From NCBI GenBank assembly GCA_900471815.1, contig UICE01000004.1, forward strand, positions 1-64,000: 64,000 nt of DNA. The letters run 5' to 3'. This document shows, in pieces, positions 30,961 through 39,827 of this stretch (positions within the stretch are counted from its first letter, which is position 1; each line of letters starts with the position of its first letter). Source of the stretch: Hyphomicrobiales bacterium. Lineage in GTDB: Bacteria; Pseudomonadota; Alphaproteobacteria; Rhizobiales; Rhizobiaceae. The position numbers and the translations under genes were made by a program. The notes under the pieces were generated by a model. It was given only the letters and a program-made list of their open reading frames with translations. It did no database searches and was not told where the DNA came from.

Positions 30961-33114
30961 ATGAAATATGATGAACAGACTGACTTGCGGGTTATCTCGC
31001 AACAGTCACGGCAAGCGATGACTGCACGCGAGCAGGATCGAATCGAGTTTGATGCATTGCTTGCGGAAATGGAGAAATCCATTTCACAAGTTGCTGTAGC
31101 GAGGATCTTTACTGATAGGGGGGCGCGGGAGACCCAACCGCCGGCAAGTATCGGCCTTGGCGAAAAAACGACGCCTAAACCCGATCTGGGAAAGCCAACT
31201 GAACCATCCAGCCGCAATGACACCAGCCCCAAGCCCGTGATACTCGATCCTGGCCTCGGTAAGGTCATAGAGGGGGATCGCGGCGTCCCGGCGCGGAAAG
31301 AAGTCGGCCCCGGCGGTAATGCCCCCAGCAATAATAATGCAGCTGGCAATGGCGGAACTTTTCACAAGCGCGTAGCGGCGGCGAGTTTTGCCGATAGTTT
31401 CAAGAACGGTGTAAATGCCGTTCGCCGAAACCTGATCATCGCCATGGGATTCACGGTCTTCCTGAATGTGCTTGTCCTGGCTATTCCAATCTATCTGTTC
31501 CAGATATCAGACCGGGTTCTTACCAGCCGCTCAACCGACACGCTTGTCATGCTTACGGTGGTGATCATCGGTGCCGTGCTTGTGCAGGTCGTCCTTGATG
31601 CTATCCGGCGGTTCATTCTTATGCGCACAGCGGTTGAAGTTGCCGTGCAGCTTGGAGCGCCCATCTTGAGCGCCGCCGCGCGCGCATCCCTGCATGGAAA
31701 TGGCAAGGATTATCAAGTGCTTGGTGATCTCCAGCAATTGCGGTCATTTCTGACGTCTGGCACTTTACTGTCATTCTTCGATGCGCCCATTTCCCCTATA
31801 TTCCTGCTTGCTGTATTCCTGATACATCCGCATCTCGGCTATATCGTTATTGTCTCCTCCCTGCTGCTGATCGTCATTGCCTTCGTCAATCAGCGCGCTA
31901 CTGCAGCCTCGTTCGCTGAGGCGACAAGCTTCCAAAGCCGGGCAATGCTTCATCTCGACTCCATGTCGCGCAACTCGCAAATCATCAATGCCCTCGCAAT
32001 GATCCCGGAGGCCGTCCGCATCTGGGGCCGCGATATGGCGGGTTCCTTGAAATCGCAGGTTCGCGCGCAGGACCGGAACATCATTTTCGCAACGATTTCC
32101 AAATGTTCCCGATTGCTGACACAGGTCGCCATGTTGGGATGGGGAGCGCATTTGGCCATTGACGGACAATTGACTGGCGGCATGGCGATTGCCGCCTCGA
32201 TCATTGCCGGACGCGCTCTGGCACCCATCGAAGGAGCGATCGAAGGCTGGAACAGTTTCATCCAATTCCGCTCGGCCTTTGGCCGCATCCGAAACCTTCT
32301 CCAGAACTCGCCGCTGAATCTGGAACGTTTGCGATTGCCGGACCCGCAAGGCCGGCTTGATGTGGAGCGAATTCTCTATGTTCCGCCACCCAACAAGAAA
32401 GTCATCCTGAACGGGATTTCCTTCACATTGTTGCCCGGCGAATCCATGGCTGTCATTGGCAATTCGGGTGCTGGAAAAACAACACTCGGCAAGATGCTCG
32501 TTGGGTCGATCCTGCCGACTTCGGGGAGCGTTCGTCTGGACCTTATGGATCTGCGCAATTGGGATCAGCGTCAGTTCGGCGAGAATATCGGTTATTTGCC
32601 GCAAGATGTTCAGCTTTTCCCGGGCACCATCAAGGCAAATATCGCTCGAATGCGCGAAGATGTCAGTGACCAGGCCATTTTCGACGCGGCCGTGCTGGCG
32701 GATGTGCATGAACTCATCGCGACCTTTCCACAAGGCTATGAGACCGTTGTTGCGGCGGATGGCGCACCTCTTTCGGGAGGCCAAAAACAGCGCATTGCTC
32801 TGGCACGCGCATTCTTCGGCAATCCCAAGCTTGTGGTACTCGATGAACCAAATTCCAATTTGGATCAGCAGGGTGACGTCGCACTGACCAAGGCTTTGTT
32901 TCACGCAAAAAAACATAAAATAACCGTGGTCACCATTACGCAGCGTCCCGCGCTCTTGAGCTGTGTCGATAAGATCATGGTTCTGAATAATGGCACTGTT
33001 ACAATGTTCGGCACGCGGGAAACCGTGATGGAAGCACTCTCCAAAAAGAGCAAACCCAAAGGACCTGTTCAGACAATTCAGGCCGGGGAAATAAAAGTGG
33101 GAGCAATGACATGA
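30961..33114 (+). CDS. Type I secretion ABC transporter (PrtD family)
   Basis: A 717-residue exporter. The first 130 residues are polar, Pro/Gly-rich and probably disordered, an unusual extension. A six-helix membrane domain follows at about 150-430, then the ATPase with Walker A GNSGAGKTT near residue 500, Q-loop YLPQDVQLF, signature LSGGQKQRIALARAF near 604 and Walker B LVVLDEPNSNLD. The DEPNSNLD form is typical of PrtD/AprD exporters, which move unfolded proteins straight to the outside. The ATG at 30961 follows GGGGGACGCGGGA; a GTG at 30943 is possible. The stop overlaps the HlyD-type gene (ATGA). A TolC-type outer membrane partner is not in this window. Confidence 0.92.
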   Translation: MKYDEQTDLRVISQQSRQAMTAREQDRIEFDALLAEMEKSISQVAVARIFTDRGARETQPPASIGLGEKTTPKPDLGKPTEPSSRNDTSPKPVILDPGLGKVIEGDRGVPARKEVGPGGNAPSNNNAAGNGGTFHKRVAAASFADSFKNGVNAVRRNLIIAMGFTVFLNVLVLAIPIYLFQISDRVLTSRSTDTLVMLTVVIIGAVLVQVVLDAIRRFILMRTAVEVAVQLGAPILSAAARASLHGNGKDYQVLGDLQQLRSFLTSGTLLSFFDAPISPIFLLAVFLIHPHLGYIVIVSSLLLIVIAFVNQRATAASFAEATSFQSRAMLHLDSMSRNSQIINALAMIPEAVRIWGRDMAGSLKSQVRAQDRNIIFATISKCSRLLTQVAMLGWGAHLAIDGQLTGGMAIAASIIAGRALAPIEGAIEGWNSFIQFRSAFGRIRNLLQNSPLNLERLRLPDPQGRLDVERILYVPPPNKKVILNGISFTLLPGESMAVIGNSGAGKTTLGKMLVGSILPTSGSVRLDLMDLRNWDQRQFGENIGYLPQDVQLFPGTIKANIARMREDVSDQAIFDAAVLADVHELIATFPQGYETVVAADGAPLSGGQKQRIALARAFFGNPKLVVLDEPNSNLDQQGDVALTKALFHAKKHKITVVTITQRPALLSCVDKIMVLNNGTVTMFGTRETVMEALSKKSKPKGPVQTIQAGEIKVGAMT

Positions 33115-34448
33115 CGACCGCCAATATTATGAACAGTCTCGAATGGTATGACGGTGTTCCGCGATCGATCAAACCATATAGCAAGTTTGGAATTGCCCTG
33201 GTTTTCGTTTGCTTTGGTGGCTTTGGAACATGGGCTGCAACAGCACCCTTGGCCGCCGCCGTCATCGCGCCCGGCAGTTTCGTTGCGACGGGAAAAAACA
33301 AGATCGTTCAGCATTTGGAAGGCGGCATAATCAAGGAACTTTTGGTGCGTGAAGGAGATCACGTCCACGAAAACGATGACCTTGTCCGCCTTGACGAGAC
33401 CTCTGCCAAGACCAACTCCCAGCAGCTGTTTTTACGCCAGGCGCGTCTGGAAGCTATCTTGGCGCGGCTGCATGCCGTCGTCAAAGGCGCCGAAAGGTAT
33501 CAACCGCCCAAGATCATTCTGGATAATATGGGCAACCCGGAAATACGGGCCGTAAACGAAAGCCAAAGCGATAATTTCGATGCGGCCCATGCCAAATATG
33601 CCAATGAATTACAGATGATGGAGCGCAATATTTCCGCTCTTGAGTTCAGGCGTATCGGCCGGACGGCTCAAATCGAGGCGACACAGACTCAGGTAAGCCT
33701 GCTGAAAACCGAGTATGTATCAAAATACTCCCTTTTCAAGAAAGGTTTGATGGCGCGGTCCGAGGTCAGTGTGCTTGAGCGGGCTGTTGCCGATGGCGAA
33801 GGCAATATTGCTCGTCTGAACGCGGAAATCATGGAAGTGAACGCCCAGATCGAGAAATTCCAGAAAGAAATCATCCAGACCAAAGACACTGAGAAACAGG
33901 CAGCTCTGGATGAAATTCAAAGCGCGGAGGCCGAGCTTGACACAGTTCGCGAACAGACCCGCCAGGCCGAAAGCGTTCTTAACCGGACCTTGATCAAGGC
34001 GCCCGTTTCAGGAACAATTATCCGGCTATATTACCATACGGCTGGCGGCGTTATTGAAAGCGGCAAGCCCATTGTCGAAATACTGCCAACGGGTGTCCCG
34101 CTCATCATCGAGGCGCAGATACCGCGCATGCAGATCGATGAAGTGAAAGAGGGACAGGAGGCTCATATTCGCCTCAGTGGCCTCAATCAGCGCACGACAC
34201 CTATTATCAATGGGCGAGTGGATTATGTATCTGCGGATTCTATGGCCGACACCACGCCCGGCCAGAAGCAGGACATCTATATAGCCCGGGTCAGCATACC
34301 TGCTGATGAATTAAAGCGTATCCATGGATTTACCCCGACGCCGGGCATGCCGGCAGATATTCTCATTCAAACTCATGAGCGCACATTCTTTGAATATCTG
34401 GCCAAGCCGGTTATCGATAGTATGTCGCGGGCTTTCAGGGAATCCTGA
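33111..34448 (+). CDS. Type I secretion membrane fusion protein (HlyD/PrtE family)
   Basis: A 445-residue periplasmic adaptor. It has one membrane helix at about 28-50 (FGIALVFVCFGGFGTWAATAP), the lipoyl half-motif VQHLEGGIIKELLVREGDHV, a long coiled-coil hairpin (about 95-290, with QTQVSLLKTEYVSKYSLFKK), the second lipoyl half NRTLIKAPVSGTIIRLYYHT, and a beta-barrel end with LSGLNQRTTPIINGRVDYVS. It links the ABC exporter to a TolC channel. It overlaps the exporter gene by 4 bases, so the two form one complex. Its stop codon directly abuts the stop of the convergent next gene (TGATCA). Confidence 0.93.
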   Translation: MTTANIMNSLEWYDGVPRSIKPYSKFGIALVFVCFGGFGTWAATAPLAAAVIAPGSFVATGKNKIVQHLEGGIIKELLVREGDHVHENDDLVRLDETSAKTNSQQLFLRQARLEAILARLHAVVKGAERYQPPKIILDNMGNPEIRAVNESQSDNFDAAHAKYANELQMMERNISALEFRRIGRTAQIEATQTQVSLLKTEYVSKYSLFKKGLMARSEVSVLERAVADGEGNIARLNAEIMEVNAQIEKFQKEIIQTKDTEKQAALDEIQSAEAELDTVREQTRQAESVLNRTLIKAPVSGTIIRLYYHTAGGVIESGKPIVEILPTGVPLIIEAQIPRMQIDEVKEGQEAHIRLSGLNQRTTPIINGRVDYVSADSMADTTPGQKQDIYIARVSIPADELKRIHGFTPTPGMPADILIQTHERTFFEYLAKPVIDSMSRAFRES

Positions 34449-35903
34449 TCAGGAGCTGGGGATCATTTGCTTGGCACGTTGCGACTCCGATCGCGTGACT
34501 TCCTTATCGACATTTGTTTGCACCCGCCGTTTTGCCACCGGAAAGACGGCAACGGCTGCCGCGCCTGAAAGCACATAAAAGAGCATTCCCAGATCATAGA
34601 CGGTGCTTACCAGAAAAGCGGCGATCAAGCTTGCCCCGAGACCCGAGCGTATGGCCCGTACGACGTGGCGCTCGACGGTGCCATTGCGGAAGACCGACCG
34701 GCGAAATAACGTCGAAAGAGTGAACACTGCGAAACACAAAAACCCAGGCAAACCGACATTGGAAAGCAGTACAAACAGATAGCTGGAAGCTCGCGCTCCA
34801 CCGACCCCGACGCCCAAACCATAACTGTCGATGAAGTTTGACCAGGCCACCTCATTCCAGTGGCCACGCTCTCTGCCTGAAGCGCTATCCAGTTTGCCAA
34901 GAAGACTCTCATCCAGAAATGAGCCTATGGCTTCAACGAGGGTGGGGGACAATACCGCCACAAGCAGGATTACGGCGAGGGCGCTCAAACCGCCCGCGTA
35001 TAATAGCAGAGGCTTGCGCATCTTCCCGCCCCATAATGTGGGGAGAACCGATTGGAGCGTGAGCATGAAAAGAACAAAGATCAGTCCGACATAAGCAGTG
35101 CCCGATGTTGAAAGAGCGAGCAAAATCAGAAATGCCACGGCATATAATCCGGATGCAAGCGGCCGGACATGATCGAGATAAAGACTTGCAGATATGGCAA
35201 ACAGAATGAGCGTGAAGCTAGCAAAGCTGGATGATTCTGGAAAGCTGGCCGAGATGCGCTTTAATCCACCCATCTCGACATTGGTCATCAATGAGTAATT
35301 GGCCGTATGGATGAAATTGAGGAAATCGATTGGTCCAGTGGCAAATGTGATGAGATCCGCCATGGCAAACAACACATTCAAGCCGCAGAGTATAAAGAAT
35401 GCCGTGAGAAAATGCTGGTAAGCATCGCGCGTACGGAAATAGGCAAATGAGGCTGCAAAACATGCAATGCCGCCCAGCGCATAGACAGTTTGCGTGATGT
35501 GGGTACTGGAAAAGCTGAGCGGGTTGAGCGCAATCCGGCTAAGGCCAGCGGGCAATCTTTGCACCACCATCGTTTCGGTAATACCCGCCATCAGTCTTGG
35601 AAAGAACAGCGTGGCGATAAGGCCATAGATGATCAGCAGTAGAAGCCAGAAGCCGGTGCTGGGATAAAGCAGGCTGCTGATTGCCGGATTTAACCCGGTG
35701 ACGCGCGTGATCCGCAAAGCGAAGAATACCATGAAGGCATTGGCGACTAGAATGGAAGCTCCGCCTAATGCAGGCAGCGTCACGGCAGCGGCCGCACCAA
35801 ACAATGTAAGAATAACCATGCCGTACAAGGCATAGCGATGGTGCATGAACTGTACCAGAACGCCAAACAGAATGACGCAAACACCGAAAAAATTGGTTGC
35901 CAT
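34449..35903 (-). CDS. O-antigen polymerase/ligase-like membrane protein (Wzy-like)
   Basis: A 484-residue polytopic protein with about 12 hydrophobic segments. It has a large periplasmic loop with DESLLGKLDSASGRERGHWN, followed by YGLGVGVGGARASSYLFVLLSNVG, the R-x-x-W / G-x-G-x-G pattern of Wzy polymerases and WaaL ligases. In an Exo-type locus it is the likely polymerase that joins repeat units in the periplasm. It is the last gene of a minus-strand unit running from the amidotransferase gene at 41777 through ACP, ligase, NadE-like and glycosidase genes. Its stop forms the palindrome TGATCA with the stop of the convergent HlyD-type gene. Confidence 0.83.
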   Translation of the reverse strand: MATNFFGVCVILFGVLVQFMHHRYALYGMVILTLFGAAAAVTLPALGGASILVANAFMVFFALRITRVTGLNPAISSLLYPSTGFWLLLLIIYGLIATLFFPRLMAGITETMVVQRLPAGLSRIALNPLSFSSTHITQTVYALGGIACFAASFAYFRTRDAYQHFLTAFFILCGLNVLFAMADLITFATGPIDFLNFIHTANYSLMTNVEMGGLKRISASFPESSSFASFTLILFAISASLYLDHVRPLASGLYAVAFLILLALSTSGTAYVGLIFVLFMLTLQSVLPTLWGGKMRKPLLLYAGGLSALAVILLVAVLSPTLVEAIGSFLDESLLGKLDSASGRERGHWNEVAWSNFIDSYGLGVGVGGARASSYLFVLLSNVGLPGFLCFAVFTLSTLFRRSVFRNGTVERHVVRAIRSGLGASLIAAFLVSTVYDLGMLFYVLSGAAAVAVFPVAKRRVQTNVDKEVTRSESQRAKQMIPSS

Positions 35904-35925
35904 GCTTATCCTTCGCCCGCCACGC

Positions 35926-36960
35926 TCACTGGGTTCCTGTTAGTCGGTCCTGCCCGATAATATCTTGAACGACTTTAAAGGCGGCTTTCGGCTCTCCGGC
36001 GCGCCAGCCATTCTTTTCGTCGCCGTCCAGACGAACAAGGCCCATATAGGCTTCAAAATCCGGCGCCCAGTATGTTTCGTCCATCAATTCATAAACATGA
36101 GCCGCTTCAATCGGGTAGAGCTCACGGAGGCGCTGGAGCATTTCCATCATCGTCTTCAAACCAGCGGCCTGGGCAGCCTCGCTTTCAATGCTGCCTCTGG
36201 GATGATTGAACTCTGTCACCCAGATAGGCTTCCCATATTCGGCCAATGCCTTGAATGCCCATTCCGGATCTTGACCATAAAGATGCCAGACCGAGATATC
36301 CCAGTTGATTCCGCTCTGCTTCATACGTTGAAAGGCGCCGATATGGCCCCAACCGGCGGTGCCCATGGCCGTACGATATTTTCCGCCAGCCTGCTTCATG
36401 CCAGCGTCAAGGCCATGCATGACGGCGGCGACTTTTTCCCAGCGTGGCCCGTAATAATCGAGCGGGTAGAGTCCTCCCGCAGGTCCCCAGTTGCAAGGAT
36501 ATTGCGTGCCGTCATCTCGCATTTCGCAAGGCTGGATGATTGCGAAATTTTCAAGTTCATTGCCCAGTTCCCATACTTTGATCTTTGCCCCCAGCATGGT
36601 CGCCGTTTCATAAGCAAGTGTTTTGGAGGTTGAATGGATTTCTTCAATTGTTGCTGCATTCAAATCTATCTTGGGAGTGAAGACGGGAAGGATCTCCACA
36701 TTGTTCGCTTCAGCGAGATCAACCAAGGCTTTCAACTTTGGAAGCTGATCGATGCTTTGGACATCGACGCGATAGGAGCGCGCGCCCAAGGTCACAAGTG
36801 ATGCCACCTGTTCCTCCAATGTAACGCCATGATAAGACGCAAGCGGATGACCGTTCACACCCCAGATGAAGGCTTGCTCATCTGCTCTTGTGACCAGTGC
36901 CGTCCAGGCAAAAAATGCCGACACAACAACCACCATTGCGAGAAAAACTTTCTGCATCAT
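35926..36960 (-). CDS. Exported glycoside hydrolase, clan A-like
   Basis: A 344-residue protein with an N-terminal signal peptide (MMQKVFLAMVVVVSAFFAW, cleavage expected around TRA-DEQ). The mature part has the TIM-barrel glycosidase pattern: VWELGNELENF with N-E as acid/base, and KPIWVTEFNHP with a glutamate as nucleophile at about residue 245. This matches clan GH-A, closest in feel to GH39 or GH5. It would cut or trim the polysaccharide in the periplasm or outside, as ExoK-type glycanases set chain length. The gene lies between the Wzy-like and NadE-like genes on the same strand. Substrate not known. Confidence 0.82.
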   Translation of the reverse strand: MMQKVFLAMVVVVSAFFAWTALVTRADEQAFIWGVNGHPLASYHGVTLEEQVASLVTLGARSYRVDVQSIDQLPKLKALVDLAEANNVEILPVFTPKIDLNAATIEEIHSTSKTLAYETATMLGAKIKVWELGNELENFAIIQPCEMRDDGTQYPCNWGPAGGLYPLDYYGPRWEKVAAVMHGLDAGMKQAGGKYRTAMGTAGWGHIGAFQRMKQSGINWDISVWHLYGQDPEWAFKALAEYGKPIWVTEFNHPRGSIESEAAQAAGLKTMMEMLQRLRELYPIEAAHVYELMDETYWAPDFEAYMGLVRLDGDEKNGWRAGEPKAAFKVVQDIIGQDRLTGTQ

Positions 36961-36976
36961 GATGGTCCTTTCCGGG

Positions 36977-37987
36977 CTAGCCGCCTTGGAGTTCTGCTAT
37001 GGGCATCACGAGTTGCGGTCCGAGGTGCAGGTAGCGTGTCGCTTTGCGTTTTGCGCGAATATCACGCCAGACGCGAAGTACTTGATCCTCGCTCAGATGG
37101 GCGGATGCGGCGATGACCGCAGAGGGCAATGATTCATTCAAACCGTAAAGGCACTGGTCCATCTGGTGATAAGGCAATGCAAAATAGAATTCTTCCTGGG
37201 TCTGCGCTAATTGGTAGGTATCCGTCGTTGGCGGCCGCGACGTGATCTCCTCCGGAACGCCGAGATAGGCTGCCAGCTGGTAAACCTGTGACTTGTAGAG
37301 ATGGGCGATCGGCTTTAGATCAGCAGCACCATCGCCATTTTTAACAAAGAAACCTTGATCATATTCCAACAGGTTTGGCGTGCCGATGACGGCATAGTTC
37401 ATGCGATCCGCATGGTAATATTCGATCTGTTTGCGGGTCCGCTGTTTCATATTGGTTGCCGCGACAATCCCAAGATAGACGGAGCTTGGCATGCGCAGCT
37501 TTTCGGTTGTGCCGTCCGGGCGCTGCAACACAAGTGAGGAAATATTATAGCCTTCATTCGCCAATGCATTGGCAATGACGATCTTCGACGCCCATCCGGG
37601 GCCAAATTCCGGCTCGATTTGCTTGATGAAAGCGTCGCGCCGTTCGTAGCAACCCATTGCTTCAAGCGATGGGCCGATATCCTCAACGATGCTAGCCAGA
37701 CCAAATGTTTCCGCTACCAATCGGCCCAGCGTCAGACTTTCAGGATCGGAGTCATTTTCAGGCATGAAAATGCATAGGACATTTTGTGCGCCAACGGCTC
37801 TTGCGGCAAGCGCAGCGCATACACTGGAATCCACACCTCCTGACAGACCTAGAACAAATCCGCGGCGGCGCAACGTGTGGCGGAGCTGCTCGCGCATGGC
37901 GGCAACGATTCGCTCTGTCTCAGCCGCAGGATCAATGGTCAGCGATATGGGTGAAACAGCACTGATTTCAGGGTTTATATTGTTCAT
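36977..37987 (-). CDS. NadE-like NAD synthetase / ATP-pyrophosphatase amide synthetase
   Basis: A 336-residue N-type ATP-pyrophosphatase. The P-loop is LGLSGGVDSSVCAALAAR at about 46-63; later NYAVIGTPNLLEYDQGFFVKNGDGAADLKPI matches the NAD synthetase pattern (G-T-x-N-x3-E, K-x-G-D-G-A-D). It lacks the glutaminase domain, so it would use free ammonia. NadE converts nicotinate adenine dinucleotide to NAD, but copies in sugar loci may amidate a different carboxylate. It is separated by one base from the AMP-ligase gene, within a unit holding an AsnB-like amidotransferase and an acyl carrier protein. Both a spare NAD synthetase and a dedicated amide synthetase are possible. Confidence 0.8.
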   Translation of the reverse strand: MNNINPEISAVSPISLTIDPAAETERIVAAMREQLRHTLRRRGFVLGLSGGVDSSVCAALAARAVGAQNVLCIFMPENDSDPESLTLGRLVAETFGLASIVEDIGPSLEAMGCYERRDAFIKQIEPEFGPGWASKIVIANALANEGYNISSLVLQRPDGTTEKLRMPSSVYLGIVAATNMKQRTRKQIEYYHADRMNYAVIGTPNLLEYDQGFFVKNGDGAADLKPIAHLYKSQVYQLAAYLGVPEEITSRPPTTDTYQLAQTQEEFYFALPYHQMDQCLYGLNESLPSAVIAASAHLSEDQVLRVWRDIRAKRKATRYLHLGPQLVMPIAELQGG

Positions 37988-37988
37988 G

Positions 37989-39524
37989 TCAGCTCTCCTG
38001 AGGCTCGGCGGCCAATCTGCGACTCACCTTGCCAGTGTCCGTTTTGGGAAGACTCAGACGAAACTCAACGGATTTCGGAACCATGAAATCTTCAAGGTTT
38101 TTTGCGCAAAAACGGATAATTTCGCGATCGGTCAGAGCCGGGTCGCTCAGGACGACGATTGCCCGTATGGCCTGTCCCAAAACAGGGTCATCCACGCCAA
38201 TCACAACGGCCTCGGCAATGCCGGGGCAAGAGTGCAGCACGGCTTCGACTTCTTTGGGAGCAACTTTTTCGCCCCGCGTCTTGATGATGTCGTCCTTACG
38301 GCCGACAAAGTAGAGATAGCCGTCGCGATCCTTCGAAAAGAGATCGCCAGTATAAAGCACTTTTTCCCACGGATTGGGGCCGGGCCGCAGCATGCGGGCG
38401 GTTGCTTCCGCATTTTCCCAGTAGCCTTGCATGACGTGAGGACCGCGAATGACAAGCTCGCCCACAACGCCCGGTTCAACGATCGTGCCGCTGTCGTCGA
38501 CGATAAATGCTTCAGTGTTAGGAATTGCAATACCCACGGAGCCGGGCCGTTGGTCCAGCTGTTCCGGCGGAAGATAGGTACAGCGCTTGCATTCCGTGAG
38601 GCCATACATGGAGTACAGTCGTGCGCCCGGGAAGAGTTCGCGCAAACGCGCAATATGCGCGGGCGGCAGGGCAGCGGCGGTGTTGGTGATATAGCGCAGG
38701 TCCGGCAGAAATCCGGGCTCTATGTCCCGCATCTGCAGGATCATCGCTGCCATGGTTGGCACCAATGGAAAGCCAGTTACATGTTCACGCCGCATGACAT
38801 CAAAAATTGCCTGCGGAAAGCCAAAGGACGCTTCCAGCACGAGCGTGGCTCCACTGCGTATTGTCATGAACAGCTGATAAAGCCCGTAGTCGAAAGCGAG
38901 GGGCAATACATTGAGAATTATGTCATCTTCGCTGTTTTGCACATAGGTCGTGATCGAGGTGGCCGCCGCTTCGATATTGCGATGATTCATCATCACGCCC
39001 TTGGGACGTCCCGTCGATCCGGACGTATAGATCAGCATCGCCAGGTCGACATCAATGCCGCCATGAAGAATCGGATGCCGGGCCACCTGCAACATCTGCG
39101 TGAAGGAATGTGTTCCCGGTTGAGCGGCTTCTTCGCCGCGGCTGGCCACGATCAGCTCGCAGCCCGTATTTGACCCGATCGCTTCAACAGCAATGGGTGC
39201 CAGTTTTTCCTGTGCAATGACCATTCTGGCGCGGCAGTTTTCGATAATGTAAGCCAGCTTGTCCGCTTTTGTGGAGGCGTTAATCGGACTGAAAACAGCG
39301 CCAGCCTTCAGGATCGCGTAGATGGCAATCGTTGCTTCCCAGCAATTGCCCATAAATACCAGAACACGATCACCACGCATCACGCCCTGCGACCAGAGCG
39401 AAGCCGCGAGGCGATCCGACAGGTCGTCAAGTTCAGCATAACTCAGTCGCTTGTCGCCTGCGATGAGAACAGTCTTGTTGTCCAATCTTTTCGCCGTTTG
39501 ACGAAGAATGTCCTCGATCCGCAT
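37989..39524 (-). CDS. AMP-forming acyl/aminoacyl ligase (ANL superfamily)
   Basis: A 511-residue adenylating enzyme. Motifs: P-loop MLIYTSGSTGRPKGVMMNH at about 164-182, LYSMYGLTECKRC, the aspartate in LYTGDLFSKDRDGYLYFVGR, hinge KDDIIKTRGEKVAPKEVE and the catalytic lysine in PKTDTGKVSRR near the C-terminus. It activates a carboxylic acid as acyl-AMP and passes it to CoA or a carrier protein. An acyl carrier protein gene lies 21 bases upstream in the same unit, so loading of that ACP is likely. Similar ligase/ACP/amidotransferase sets accompany exosortase-type polysaccharide loci, but no exosortase is present here. Confidence 0.85.
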   Translation of the reverse strand: MRIEDILRQTAKRLDNKTVLIAGDKRLSYAELDDLSDRLAASLWSQGVMRGDRVLVFMGNCWEATIAIYAILKAGAVFSPINASTKADKLAYIIENCRARMVIAQEKLAPIAVEAIGSNTGCELIVASRGEEAAQPGTHSFTQMLQVARHPILHGGIDVDLAMLIYTSGSTGRPKGVMMNHRNIEAAATSITTYVQNSEDDIILNVLPLAFDYGLYQLFMTIRSGATLVLEASFGFPQAIFDVMRREHVTGFPLVPTMAAMILQMRDIEPGFLPDLRYITNTAAALPPAHIARLRELFPGARLYSMYGLTECKRCTYLPPEQLDQRPGSVGIAIPNTEAFIVDDSGTIVEPGVVGELVIRGPHVMQGYWENAEATARMLRPGPNPWEKVLYTGDLFSKDRDGYLYFVGRKDDIIKTRGEKVAPKEVEAVLHSCPGIAEAVVIGVDDPVLGQAIRAIVVLSDPALTDREIIRFCAKNLEDFMVPKSVEFRLSLPKTDTGKVSRRLAAEPQES

Positions 39525-39545
39525 GATTGGCTGCTCCTCGTTCGC

Positions 39546-39815
39546 TTAAGCAACCGACCGTTGAAGAATAGTCTTGCTTGCTACGTAGCTGGCTATGCTG
39601 GCGATTGAATCGAGGTTTGCCGGGACAATTTCGGAGTCATGCACACTGATCTGAAACGTGTCTTCCAGATATGTCACCAGTTCGAGGACCCCGGTTGAAT
39701 CGATAATATCGGTTTCAATGAGCGATGTTCTGTCATCAAGTGGATGGCTTGTGTCGCCGAAGAGATAATTTTCGACAATGAAGGCTCTGATCTGTGTTGC
39801 GAATCCCGATGTCAT
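39546..39815 (-). CDS. Acyl carrier protein
   Basis: An 89-residue carrier protein with the four-helix ACP pattern. The phosphopantetheine serine is in ETDIIDSTGVLELVTYLEDT, where the usual D-S-L becomes D-S-T-G-V-L; the acidic helix II that follows is normal. It would carry an activated acyl or amino acid group made by the adjacent AMP-forming ligase. It sits between the ligase gene and the amidotransferase gene, with short gaps of 21 and 12 bases. It is not the fatty-acid synthesis ACP, judging by sequence and place. Confidence 0.85.
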   Translation of the reverse strand: MTSGFATQIRAFIVENYLFGDTSHPLDDRTSLIETDIIDSTGVLELVTYLEDTFQISVHDSEIVPANLDSIASIASYVASKTILQRSVA

Positions 39816-39827
39816 TTTTCTTCCCTT

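Noticed and set aside
31771-32916. Minus-strand frame of 381 codons
   Set aside because: Antisense to the type I exporter ATPase, whose Walker and signature motifs are intact.
37689-39173. Long plus-strand frame of 494 codons
   Set aside because: It lies antisense to the NadE-like and AMP-ligase genes, which have complete family motifs; it is a shadow frame.
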